A stretch of DNA of 21,304 nucleotides from NCBI GenBank assembly GCA_021775835.1, contig JAJFHC010000309.1:1-21304 (forward strand). Reading direction: 5' to 3'. A program made the translations under genes and the position numbers. Source of the DNA: Hyphomicrobiales bacterium. Its GTDB lineage: Bacteria; Pseudomonadota; Alphaproteobacteria; Rhizobiales; JAJFHC01. Of this stretch, positions 8,299 to 15,810 are shown piece by piece; positions within the stretch are counted from its first letter, which is position 1, and every line of letters starts with the position of its first letter. The notes under the pieces are model-generated. The model saw only the letters and a list, made by a program, of their open reading frames with translations, was not told the DNA's origin and did no database searches.

Positions 8299-8468
8299 TC
8301 ACAAATGTCGTTTTTGTACTCTGGCGTGGCGTAGGCGCAAAGGATCTCGGGAGAATGACAAGTGTCGGCGAACGTCCGCTTCACTCGAGGACGCCATGAT
8401 TCAATATTTCAGAAGTTTGCTACAAGATATTGATATTCATAAACGGAGAGTCTCTCGGGAGAGTGTGT
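8299..8468. other. Intergenic region between the FAD monooxygenase and the EamA permease
   Basis: These 170 bp hold an AT-rich stretch (8401-8440) containing two GATATT-type repeats (GATATTGATATT), suitable as promoter for the permease gene on the minus strand. At 8446-8465 there are nested GAGAG/CTCTC complementary segments that could fold just after the monooxygenase stop. No T-run follows them, so a terminator is not claimed. No convincing coding region was seen. Confidence 0.35.
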
Positions 8469-9680
8469 TCATCGTGGTGCTCGGCGCGGAAACGGATCAA
8501 TCAATGTCCCGGCCACAGTTCGCGCAAGAAGCGCCTCTGCCAGCGGCAATTTTCCTGCCCGTCCGACCAGAACATCCCGCACCAGGGGCAGGGTCTTGTT
8601 CTCGGATTGAAAGAACGGTGTGAAGACCAGGCTCAGGGCCTGGTAGAGCCGCACATGCCAGCGGCGGGCTGCCGCGTAGTTCATCAGGGCCTTTTGAAGA
8701 TCGGCGCCGTCTTGCAGGCAATGGTCCAGTTCCTGGGCGTCTATCAGCCCCATGTTGGCCCCCTGGCCCAACTGGGGACTGGTCGAGTGGGCGGCATCGC
8801 CGATGAAGGCTAAACGCTGACCGTAAGGCGATTTCATGGTGTGATGACCATATTCCGCGAAGGTCAGTTGCTCCGGGTCGGTAATCTGATCGAGAAGGGG
8901 GCTGACGTCGGGCCACAGGGCCAGGACGTCGTCCTTCCAGGCTGACAGCCCTTGTTGCTGCCAGCGCACAAGGTCCGATGCCTTGAGACTCCAGAAAAAG
9001 GCCGCCTGGCGGTGTTCAAGCCCGTTAGGCTGCCCGATCGGCAGGATACCGGCCATCTGGGTCGCCGCCCTGTAGCGCTGCTCGAGTTGGTCGGGAGCCG
9101 ACACACCCTCCTGCCATCGCAACGTTGTCCACAGAGCGCCGAAATCAAGCCCCTTGCGCTTCACCGGCTTAACCGACAGTCCGTGGAGCGGCGTGCGGGC
9201 GCCAGTGGCATCGATGACGAGATCGTAGGGGCCAAAGGCTTTGCCGTCTGCGCTTTCAATCGAAGGCCGGGCGTCGGCACCGTATCGGACACCGGACACT
9301 TCCACGCCTGTTTCAATAACCGCGTCTGTCTTGCTCACCGCGTCGAACAGGGTTCGGAACAATGTCGAACGGTGAACCGCAACGCCGTGCAATCCCGGTC
9401 TCAGGGCGGCATAACTGACATCAAGCGCTATCTTGCCGGCGGGAACCGTTCTTCCCAGAAGCCGGTTAATCCGCGCACCCTGTTGAACCACAGTGTGCTT
9501 CAATCCAAGCGACTCGAGAACGGACAGCCCAGAAGGCTGCAGTAGGAGACCTGAGCCTATTGGCCTTGCCTCGGTAAATCGTTCAAGAAGAGTAATCCGA
9601 TGTCCCTGACGGATCAGGAACAGGGCGGTAGCCAGTCCGGACGGACCGCACCCCGCTATGGCAAGATCAAGCGGGGGCAT
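8469..9680 (-). CDS. FAD-dependent monooxygenase (PHBH/UbiH-like flavoprotein)
   Basis: A 403-residue flavoprotein with the three hallmarks of class A hydroxylases: the dinucleotide-binding GCGPSG at residues 10-15 ending in the ribose-binding Glu33 (LLERF), the DG-type motif YDLVIDATGARTPL at about 152-165, and the GD motif FIGDAAHSTSPQLGQGANMG at 292-311, which binds the FAD ribityl chain. Such enzymes hydroxylate aromatic or polyprenyl-type substrates using NAD(P)H and oxygen, or act on related halogenation and degradation chemistry. The substrate is not predictable. ATG 9680 gives a complete N-terminal Rossmann fold. It begins 43 bp after the glnS stop on the same strand and may be co-transcribed with it; a metabolic link is not evident. 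Confidence 0.83.
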   Translation of the reverse strand: MPPLDLAIAGCGPSGLATALFLIRQGHRITLLERFTEARPIGSGLLLQPSGLSVLESLGLKHTVVQQGARINRLLGRTVPAGKIALDVSYAALRPGLHGVAVHRSTLFRTLFDAVSKTDAVIETGVEVSGVRYGADARPSIESADGKAFGPYDLVIDATGARTPLHGLSVKPVKRKGLDFGALWTTLRWQEGVSAPDQLEQRYRAATQMAGILPIGQPNGLEHRQAAFFWSLKASDLVRWQQQGLSAWKDDVLALWPDVSPLLDQITDPEQLTFAEYGHHTMKSPYGQRLAFIGDAAHSTSPQLGQGANMGLIDAQELDHCLQDGADLQKALMNYAAARRWHVRLYQALSLVFTPFFQSENKTLPLVRDVLVGRAGKLPLAEALLARTVAGTLIDPFPRRAPR

Positions 9681-9723
9681 GAGGCTGCGGCCCGGTTCTC
9701 CGTGACGCCAGGTTCATGGGACG

Positions 9724-11412
9724 TTAGCCAGCCTTGGCCTGGATCTTGGCCCATGTGTCGCGCAAGGCGACCGTTCGGTTAAACACCAGCTTGTCCGCGG
9801 TCGAGTCCGCATCGAGACAGAAGTAGCCCTGACGTTCGAACTGGATCGTGCCCGCTGTATTGCCGTCCGCCAGGGACGGCTCAACCCGGCAGCCGTCGAG
9901 AATCGACAGGGAATCCGGATTCAAATCGTCCAGAATGTCACCGTCGGCACCGGGATCTGCCCGTGTGAAGAGGTAGTCGTAAAGCCTGACTTCCGCCGGG
10001 ATTGCGTGGGCGGCCGAGACCCAGTGCAGCGTCGCCTTGACCTTGCGGCCGTCCGGAGCGGTGCCGCCCTTGGTCGCCGGGTCGTACGTGCAGCGCAATT
10101 CGATAACCTCTCCGGCATCGTCCTTGATCACATCCGTGCAGGTCAGGAAATAGGCATAACGTAGGCGCACCTCGCGGCCCGGCGCCAACCGGAAGAACTT
10201 CTTGGGCGGATCCTCCATGAAATCCTCACGCTCGATATAGAGTTCGCGCGAAAACGGCACCTTGCGTGCGCCGGCACTTTCGTCTTCCGGGTTGTTGATC
10301 GCATCGAGTTCTTCCGATGAGCCTTCGGGATAGTTCTCGATTACCACCTTGAGCGGGTTTAGCACGGCCATGCGCCGGTCAGCGGCTTTGTTGAGGTGTT
10401 CGCGCACGCAATGTTCGAGCAGGGACATCTCGACCACGGAATCGTTCTTGGTGACCCCGATCCGTTTGGCAAAGTCACGGATGGCTTCCGGTGGAATTCC
10501 GCGTCTTTTTAGACCCGACAGGGTCGGCATGCGCGGGTCGTCCCAGCCGTTGACATGCTTTTCCTCGACGAACTGGATGAGCCGGCGTTTGGACAGCACC
10601 GTGTGCGACAGGTTGAGACGGGCAAATTCATACTGACGTGGCCGCGACGGCACGGGCAGATTCTCCACCAGCCAGTCGTAGAGCGGCCTGTGGTCCTCGA
10701 ACTCCAGCGTGCAGATCGAGTGGGTTACCCCTTCGATAGCGTCGCTTTGGCCGTGGGCAAAGTCATATGTCGGGTAAATGTGCCAGGTGTCACCGGTTCG
10801 CGGGTGGCTGGCGTGCAGGATGCGGTAGATCACCGGATCGCGCATGTTGATGTTGCCCGATGTCATGTCGACCTTGGCGCGCAGCACCCGGGCACCCTCT
10901 TCGAATTCACCGGCGCGCATCCGCGCAAACAGATCGAGGCTCTCTTCCACCGGCCGGTTGCGGAACGGGCTGTCCTTGCCGGGCTCGGTCAGGGTACCGC
11001 GATAGTTCCGGATCTCCTCTGCCGACAGATCGTCCACATACGCCTGGCCGTTCGAAATCAGGTGGACCGCCCAGTCGTAAAGCTGCTCGAAATTGTCGGA
11101 TGCGAAATACAGATACTCGCCCCAGTCAAACCCGAGCCAGCGTACATCGGCCTGGATCGAATCTATATATTCCTGTTCTTCCTTGGTCGGGTTGGTGTCA
11201 TCGAAGCGCAGGTTGCAGCGCCCGCCAAACTCTTCCGCAACGCCAAAATTCAGACAGATCGATTTGGCATGCCCGATATGGAGATAACCGTTGGGCTCAG
11301 GCGGAAATCGCGTGACGACGCTTTGCGTCCGCCCAGCGTCCAGATCAGCGCGAACAACCTCGCGAACAAAATCGCGCAGGCCCTCGTCGTTTTCCGTATC
11401 GCTGTCGTGCAT
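9724..11412 (-). CDS. glnS: Glutamine--tRNA ligase
   Basis: A complete 562-residue class I aminoacyl-tRNA synthetase that charges tRNA-Gln directly with glutamine. The GlnRS form of the first signature is unmistakable: [15 protein letters not shown] at residues 37-51, followed by [15 protein letters not shown]. The KMSKS equivalent is VLSKRRL at 272-278, again the GlnRS version. The C-terminal anticodon-binding barrel domains follow (VIENYPEG...[13 protein letters not shown]...[15 protein letters not shown]). AGGAGC eight bases upstream supports ATG 11412. A TTGACG hexamer at 11487-11492 (minus strand) could be a -35 element, but no good -10 matches it. The gene lies 167 bp downstream of its own cognate tRNA-Gln. 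Many alphaproteobacteria make Gln-tRNA by the GatCAB route instead, so a direct synthetase here is informative. Confidence 0.97.
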   Translation of the reverse strand: MHDSDTENDEGLRDFVREVVRADLDAGRTQSVVTRFPPEPNGYLHIGHAKSICLNFGVAEEFGGRCNLRFDDTNPTKEEQEYIDSIQADVRWLGFDWGEYLYFASDNFEQLYDWAVHLISNGQAYVDDLSAEEIRNYRGTLTEPGKDSPFRNRPVEESLDLFARMRAGEFEEGARVLRAKVDMTSGNINMRDPVIYRILHASHPRTGDTWHIYPTYDFAHGQSDAIEGVTHSICTLEFEDHRPLYDWLVENLPVPSRPRQYEFARLNLSHTVLSKRRLIQFVEEKHVNGWDDPRMPTLSGLKRRGIPPEAIRDFAKRIGVTKNDSVVEMSLLEHCVREHLNKAADRRMAVLNPLKVVIENYPEGSSEELDAINNPEDESAGARKVPFSRELYIEREDFMEDPPKKFFRLAPGREVRLRYAYFLTCTDVIKDDAGEVIELRCTYDPATKGGTAPDGRKVKATLHWVSAAHAIPAEVRLYDYLFTRADPGADGDILDDLNPDSLSILDGCRVEPSLADGNTAGTIQFERQGYFCLDADSTADKLVFNRTVALRDTWAKIQAKAG

Positions 11413-11579
11413 GGAATATCGCTCCTGAAACCTGGATCGGCCCGGTGGCCTACCTGAAGCGAGTGTCTGAAAGAATTCCCCCGTTTCGTCAAGCGTTATG
11501 CCCAGGCAGACGCGCCATTTGCTCTATTTTCGAATTCCAGGAATCAGGGGGTCACAGTGTGGAACGGGTGTCTGCAAGC

Positions 11580-11653
11580 TGGCTGGGGCGCAGGGATTCG
11601 AACCCCGATATCTCGGACCAGAACCGAACGTAATGCCATTATACGACGCCCCA
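11580..11653 (-). tRNA. trnQ: tRNA-Gln, anticodon CTG, with encoded CCA
   Basis: Read on the minus strand, TGGGGCG (11653-11647) pairs with CGCCCCA, followed by discriminator G and a genomically encoded CCA ending at 11580; total 74 nt. The D arm has a short stem (GTA/TAC), the anticodon stem is TTCGG/CCGAG with a 7-base loop TTCTGGT giving anticodon CTG, and the T arm is CGGGG-TTCGAAT-CCCTG with one G-T pair. The first pair is U1-A72, a recognised glutamine identity element. Decodes CAG. Confidence 0.93.
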
Positions 11654-11680
11654 ACGGCTTGACTGTGCATGGCGGCGCCG

Positions 11681-11709
11681 TTCTAACGCGTTCGGCGGGA
11701 AGGAGCAAG
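11681..11709 (-). promoter_or_regulatory. Likely sigma-70-type promoter of the tRNA-Gln gene
   Basis: On the minus strand CTTGCT (11709-11704) and TTAGAA (11686-11681) are separated by exactly 17 bp and lie about 27 bp upstream of the mature tRNA 5' end. The -35 starts with CTTG, as is common in alphaproteobacterial stable-RNA promoters. Assigned from spacing and position only. Confidence 0.45.
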
Positions 11710-11769
11710 CGGGATTATTCGGAGACCAACCACATTCCCGTGGCCCATGTTCGCCGGATGTCGCTGCTG

Positions 11770-12756
11770 CTATTTTATCTGATCGTAAGCCGTCAGGCGG
11801 CGCTGGCGGGTATCGTGCCCTTTGTTCGATGACGGGGCGTTTTCAGGTCCAGTGGTTTTGTTCGATCCCAGCGACGGCAGGAACGCAGCGGCTGCCGCGG
11901 AAATGGTGTGACGCACTACATTCATGGCGCCGTTGCCGGGGGAGTGGACCGTCATTGACGTGATCGCCGGCGCGGCGGCCATCGGACCGTCGTCGGCCTC
12001 CGCCATGCCGCGAAGAATGAGGCTGATTTCGCCCCTGAGTTGGGATTGTGCAAGGATTTCCGTCTGTGGAATGCTCAACTCCAGCGTTGCTGTCTTGCCG
12101 ATGGCAACATTGCTCGGTTTTTCAGCGTCCTTGCGTTTGGAATTCTGGTCGATCGCCAGGACCCGCACATTGGTGAGGATCATCTTGCTGGAAAACTTCA
12201 GAACACTCTCGTTTTGTTCCCGCTTCTGCTCTTTCCACGTGAGCATGACGTCGACCCGGTCCTGGGGGAGAATGAAACCACCGGCACTGGTTTCGGGCGA
12301 TATGCTGACGCTGTAGGCGCGCATGCCCTGACCGAGCGAGGCCGACATGATCCCGCCCGGCTTCTTGCTGTGCAGTTTCCGGTCCGTGACCGGTTCACCG
12401 GCATCGATCGGGCTGCGCACAAGCTGGCCGGCAAAGCTGTTCATGGCGTCGGGCATCTTCGCCTCGGTCACGAAGCTGGGTCCGACCAGATCGGCGGGCC
12501 ATTCCTTCCAGGTGAGCGATTTCTTGCTGAGCTTTTTTCCCGGATCGACATTCTTGGCCGCTACCAGAACCTTTACAGTCTGGATGACCTGTTTGGGGAT
12601 TTCCTGTTTGACGGCGACCTGGGGTTCGCTTGTGTCCAGGTAGCGGCTTGCAAGAATGGCCGTGCCGGCTGCTGTGCCCAGGCTTATGTACAGAACCAGC
12701 AGTCGTGTCATGCGAAGGCGCCGTGCCGACGTGGACGCGTATGGGCGTGCTTTCAT
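11770..12756 (-). CDS. cpaB: Flp/Tad pilus assembly protein CpaB (RcpC), SAF domain
   Basis: A 328-residue periplasmic protein anchored by one N-terminal membrane segment (about residues 17-38, RLLVLYISLGTAAGTAILAS). Then comes the CpaB SAF-type domain: VKVLVAAKNVDPGKKLSKKSLTWKEWP, followed by FAGQLVRSPIDAGEPVTDRKL and GMRAYSVSISPETSAGGFILPQDRVDVMLTW, all standard family blocks. CpaB/RcpC helps the secretin pass the Flp pilus through the outer membrane and peptidoglycan. The C-terminus is variable, ending in a basic tail. AGAGGGAACC before ATG 12756 gives a good start. The gene is separated from the other Tad genes by 196 bp of AT-rich, palindrome-bearing DNA and so may have its own promoter. 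Here it lies downstream of the secretin gene, whereas it normally precedes it. Confidence 0.92.
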   Translation of the reverse strand: MKARPYASTSARRLRMTRLLVLYISLGTAAGTAILASRYLDTSEPQVAVKQEIPKQVIQTVKVLVAAKNVDPGKKLSKKSLTWKEWPADLVGPSFVTEAKMPDAMNSFAGQLVRSPIDAGEPVTDRKLHSKKPGGIMSASLGQGMRAYSVSISPETSAGGFILPQDRVDVMLTWKEQKREQNESVLKFSSKMILTNVRVLAIDQNSKRKDAEKPSNVAIGKTATLELSIPQTEILAQSQLRGEISLILRGMAEADDGPMAAAPAITSMTVHSPGNGAMNVVRHTISAAAAAFLPSLGSNKTTGPENAPSSNKGHDTRQRRLTAYDQIK

Positions 12757-12952
12757 GGTTCCCTCTAGCCTGATAATTCTCTTTTATCTAGCTAGAAGTT
12801 ATCCAATATTTGGATGATTATTATGTTAACTCGAGGTGAATGCTGGATGTATTGAAAACATCCAGTTTACAGGTAAGTTATATTGTAATTATATTTCGAA
12901 TAAAAATTGACTAAAATTGTCTCTATCCGGCGAAATTATGGAATTCGCTGTA
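12757..12952. promoter_or_regulatory. AT-rich intergenic region upstream of cpaB with repeated TGGAT dyads
   Basis: This stretch is strikingly AT-rich compared with its surroundings. It holds three dyads: TCTAGCTAGA at 12787-12796, ATCCAA-TAT-TTGGAT at 12801-12815 and CTGGATGT/ACATCCAG at 12843-12865 (8-bp perfect stem, 7-base loop). The latter two share the half-site TGGAT/ATCCA, giving four copies within 65 bp. No T-run marks a simple terminator. It probably combines the end of the small lipoprotein transcript with promoter and operator sites for cpaB. Confidence 0.45.
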
Positions 12953-13279
12953 TTAAAGTTCGTCAACCAGGCCACGGTCCTGCTGGGGCGCATCAGCGGA
13001 CGGGCCTGCGGCGGTTCCCGGCGTTGTGGCGCCTTTGCTTGATCGATAGACCGAAATCGCATCGGACATGCGTTGTCCATCGAATTGAATGTTCTTGCGA
13101 CGCGCACTCGGCGGTGACATCGACACAGCCATCTTGACCTGATTTGTTGCGCTCGAGTTACCGGCATCACGGGCGATGACATCCTCACGATAGAAGCCTC
13201 TTGAACACCCTGCGAGAAGTACTGCCACACTCAGGGTTAGCAGGACTGATTGGACGGCACGCGATCTGCTTGCTTTCAT
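12953..13279 (-). CDS. Small lipoprotein in the Tad locus, function unknown
   Basis: A 108-residue protein with a lipoprotein signal peptide: basic start MKASRSR, hydrophobic stretch, and lipobox LLAGC with Cys25 as the lipidation site, so it is expected in a membrane facing the periplasm. The mature part is short, polar and without a recognised domain; it contains SPPSARRKNIQFDGQRMSDAISVY, the only section with notable charge pattern. The gene begins nine bases after the secretin stop and its GAGAG ribosome site overlaps that stop; a GTG at 13285 is an alternative start. By position it could play the role of a CpaD/RcpB-like secretin-associated lipoprotein, but CpaD is about twice as long and no CpaD motif was recognised, so this is only a guess. 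Confidence 0.75.
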   Translation of the reverse strand: MKASRSRAVQSVLLTLSVAVLLAGCSRGFYREDVIARDAGNSSATNQVKMAVSMSPPSARRKNIQFDGQRMSDAISVYRSSKGATTPGTAAGPSADAPQQDRGLVDEL

Positions 13280-13288
13280 GTTCACTCT

Positions 13289-14722
13289 CTATCGGATGAT
13301 ATGGCCGACATTATCGACCTTGTAGCCCTGCTGGTTCATGTACTCGATGACGGGTTTGGGGACTTCGAACCGGCCATTGAGAAAAAGATCGAAGTCATTG
13401 CCGGATTTGCGATCGTCGAATGGTGTCGCCAGTTTTTCAGGCGAGTCCACCGGTTTTACGATTCGTGGTGTAACGATGATCACGAGATCGGTTTCATTCT
13501 TCTGATATTGAGAGCTGCGAAACAGCGCACCCAGAACGGGGACGTCTGCGATCCATGGCATTTGTGACAGGTTTTTGGTGTTGTTGGTCTGAAGCAGGCC
13601 AGCCATGGCAAAGCTCTGTCCGTCCCTCAGTTCGATGGTGGTCTTTGCGCGACGCACGATCAGGCTGGGAATCTCGGTATTGGCGACCCTGATCACCCGG
13701 GTGCTGTCGAGCTGGCTGACTTCCGGTTCGATTTCCAGGTTTACGAGCCCACCCTTGAGCACTGTCGGGGTGAACAGGAGCCCGACGCCGAATTTCTTGA
13801 ACTCGATCGTAATCGTGTTGTCCTGTGAGGCCACCGGGAACGGGAATTCGCCACCGGCGAGAAAGCTTGCCGTGTCGCCGGACAAGGCCACCAGGTTGGG
13901 TTCAGCCAGGATACGGACGACGCCGTCGCGTTCCAGAGCGCGAATGGTGACATCGAGTGTATTGATTCCCGTGCCAGCCAGACGTGTGAGAATTGTGCCA
14001 AACGGCACCGTGCCGGTCACAAGGCCAATACCGGTGGAGAGGGTGGAGTTCTTTGTCGTGCGGCTGACATTGATCCCCAGTTCCTTACCGGCGGTCCTGG
14101 TGGCTTCAACGAACCGGACTTCAAGCATCACCTGTTGCGGCGACCGTACGGTCATGCTGTTTGTCACGGCACCGGGCGCGTACTGCCGGGCCACGGTGAG
14201 TGCCTTCTTCAGCGTAACCGCGTCGGCGACACTGCCGGTCAGCATCACACGGCCGTTCAGGTTCTTGACCGTGATTTTTTCGCCCCGAATGACCTCGTTG
14301 ATCTTGTCCTGGAGGCCTTTCATGTCGTGGGAGACGACAATGTCCACGACACCAACAAGTTCCTTGTTGGCATCGTAGAGGGAGAGGTTGGTCGTGCCGA
14401 TCTTTTTGCCAAGCACGTAAACCACTTTGCTCGTCATGGGAATGACATCGACGATGTCGGAGGAGCCAACCACCGCTTCCGCGATTTCCTTGTCGAACTT
14501 GATGGTCTCGGACTTGTTGATCGATACAATCAATTCGCCCACGCGTTCAACATTGGTAAGACGCCAGACCTTCATCTTTGCCTGGGCCGGGTCGATCAGC
14601 CCCGGCAACGCCAGGACACCGAGCAAAACCAGGGCACCCGTGAACCCCGTCCACGCAGTACCCATCTTGGCAATGGTGCCAATGAAAGAAACGGCTTTTT
14701 GGGAGCGGTTATTGTCAAACAT
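13289..14722 (-). CDS. cpaC: Flp/Tad pilus outer-membrane secretin CpaC (RcpA)
   Basis: A 477-residue precursor of the secretin that forms the outer-membrane channel for the Flp pilus. The long N-terminal signal region ends at about PAQA, then the pilus-assembly N domain VGELIVSINKSETIKFDKEIAEAVVGSSDIVDVIP...LGKKIGTTNLSLYD, a BON-like segment (INEVIRGEKITVKNLNGRVMLTGSV), and the secretin core VMLEVRFVEATRTAGKELGIN ... RDGVVRILAEPNLVALSGDTASFLAGGEFPFPV. The C-terminal secretin motif VPVLGALFRS...TDLVIIVTPRIV is complete. ATG 14722 directly follows the stop of the TPR lipoprotein gene (TAGATG), indicating translational coupling. It lies upstream of cpaB, the reverse of the usual cpaB-cpaC order. 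Confidence 0.95.
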   Translation of the reverse strand: MFDNNRSQKAVSFIGTIAKMGTAWTGFTGALVLLGVLALPGLIDPAQAKMKVWRLTNVERVGELIVSINKSETIKFDKEIAEAVVGSSDIVDVIPMTSKVVYVLGKKIGTTNLSLYDANKELVGVVDIVVSHDMKGLQDKINEVIRGEKITVKNLNGRVMLTGSVADAVTLKKALTVARQYAPGAVTNSMTVRSPQQVMLEVRFVEATRTAGKELGINVSRTTKNSTLSTGIGLVTGTVPFGTILTRLAGTGINTLDVTIRALERDGVVRILAEPNLVALSGDTASFLAGGEFPFPVASQDNTITIEFKKFGVGLLFTPTVLKGGLVNLEIEPEVSQLDSTRVIRVANTEIPSLIVRRAKTTIELRDGQSFAMAGLLQTNNTKNLSQMPWIADVPVLGALFRSSQYQKNETDLVIIVTPRIVKPVDSPEKLATPFDDRKSGNDFDLFLNGRFEVPKPVIEYMNQQGYKVDNVGHIIR

Positions 14723-15247
14723 CTATCCGCCGCGCTTCCCGCCAGTACTGCGGACCGCCGCGAGCAGGGCTATGTTGCTTTGAATTCTTGGATCTGCATC
14801 GTCCAGCCGTTGGGCTTTCTGCAACGTCTTGTCCGCTTTTCTCAGATTGCCGCGCAGGATGTAGGAAAAGCCCAGATTGTTCCACACCACCGGAGATTTC
14901 GGGGCAAGTCTGATCGCGCGGGTATAGGCCTTGTCGGCCTCGTCAAATCGGGCGAGCCGGTCGTACGACGCGGCAAGGCCGAGCCAGGTATCGGGATTGG
15001 TTGGATTCTGGGCTAAAGCGTCACGAAATGCCCGTTCAGACAGACCGTACTTACCACTCTGGAAGTGACGCACACCCTTGTCGTGGGCCTCGCTTGAAAC
15101 AGGGATGATATCCGCAGCTGTTTCAGCAGATGTCCCCGAACCTGCAAAACGTAGAGGTCCGAGCATGCAGCCTGACACGGCAAGCATCAAACTCAGAAAC
15201 GCTACATTCAGGCACAACGCCCTGATACTGTTATACAAACCAAACAT
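14723..15247 (-). CDS. TPR-repeat lipoprotein, TadD-like
   Basis: A 174-residue protein with a lipoprotein signal ending in AVSGC (Cys27) and, after a 25-residue linker, three consecutive tetratricopeptide repeats between about residues 52 and 160: AHDKGVRHFQSGKYGLSERAF, PDTWLGLAASYDRLARFDEA and PVVWNNLGFSYILRGNLRKA. TadD proteins are TPR lipoproteins that work with the secretin in Tad systems, and this one is first in the run and directly coupled to cpaC, which supports that role. It is shorter than most TadD proteins (usually well over 200 residues), so it may be a minimal version. GGGGGG lies just upstream of ATG 15247, a rather close and G-only ribosome site. Confidence 0.85.
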   Translation of the reverse strand: MFGLYNSIRALCLNVAFLSLMLAVSGCMLGPLRFAGSGTSAETAADIIPVSSEAHDKGVRHFQSGKYGLSERAFRDALAQNPTNPDTWLGLAASYDRLARFDEADKAYTRAIRLAPKSPVVWNNLGFSYILRGNLRKADKTLQKAQRLDDADPRIQSNIALLAAVRSTGGKRGG

Positions 15248-15810
15248 GGCCCCCCAAACTCACCCTGGACTAACTGAATCCCTGCAATCCCGCGAAGATT
15301 GTCAGGTTATTGCCGTGCCTTTGGCTGCTACCTCCATACGATCAACACGTGCCGATCACACAGACGGCCTCAGACACGAATGTATGCACGCGGCAAAAGC
15401 CGCAATGTTTACGCGTACTTGACTGGAATACTGGACTAAACCACTGGGTCGAAATGCGTCGAAACATTCGACCGAAATACAATTGGCCGCCGCTTGTTGT
15501 TGTATTTGCCGGAATCGTTGGCCTCTCGCTCCGACGCAGCAAGTGTTCCACCTTTGTGTCTGCGCGGCAACGATCATGTGTTCAAAATTTGACGTCTGTG
15601 GATAACTTTGACGGTCTGTGAAAATACTTACGCGACTGTAACAAGTTAAGCGAAACCGCCGGATTATCAAAAGACTCGCCGTAGCAGGCCACTTGATGCT
15701 TTAATCAGTCTCATGCGCGTTTACCATAAAAGTTAATAATTCGTGACCAACAATGATTCTTTTTACATGATCGTCGTTTGGCGGCACGGGGCGGACCAAA
15801 TGAGGGGCAC
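15248..15810. other. 563-bp divergent intergenic region with repeats, no convincing gene
   Basis: No ORF here has family features or sensible composition. It must hold promoters for the Tad operon (minus) and the GNAT-like gene (plus). Visible structure: GCGGC-AAAA-GCCGC hairpin at 15390-15403; three GTCGAA-type half-sites at 15448-15453, 15458-15463 and inverted at 15467-15472, spaced by about ten bases; and a direct repeat TTTGACG(G)TCTGTG at 15588-15600 and 15607-15620. The right part (15620-15790) is AT-rich. Confidence 0.5.

Noticed and set aside
8446..8465. GAGAG/CTCTC hairpin after the FAD monooxygenase as a terminator
   Set aside because: Short stem, ambiguous pairing and no U-run after it.
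10555..11457. 300-codon open frame on the plus strand opposite glnS
   Set aside because: It is a shadow of the GlnRS coding strand; the translation is Arg/Val/Gly-rich without any domain, while the minus strand encodes an intact GlnRS.
14135..15016. 293-codon plus-strand frame opposite cpaC and the TPR gene
   Set aside because: It spans two well-supported minus-strand genes and lacks any recognisable family feature.
15588..15620. Two TTTGACG repeats as a tiny CRISPR or iteron array
   Set aside because: Only two imperfect copies; no further units, no spacer pattern, and no cas or replication gene nearby.
15310..15670. Several ORFs of 69-104 codons in the 563-bp intergenic region on both strands
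   Set aside because: No ribosome sites, no domains, unusual composition (many Cys, Arg, Ser) and mutual overlap.
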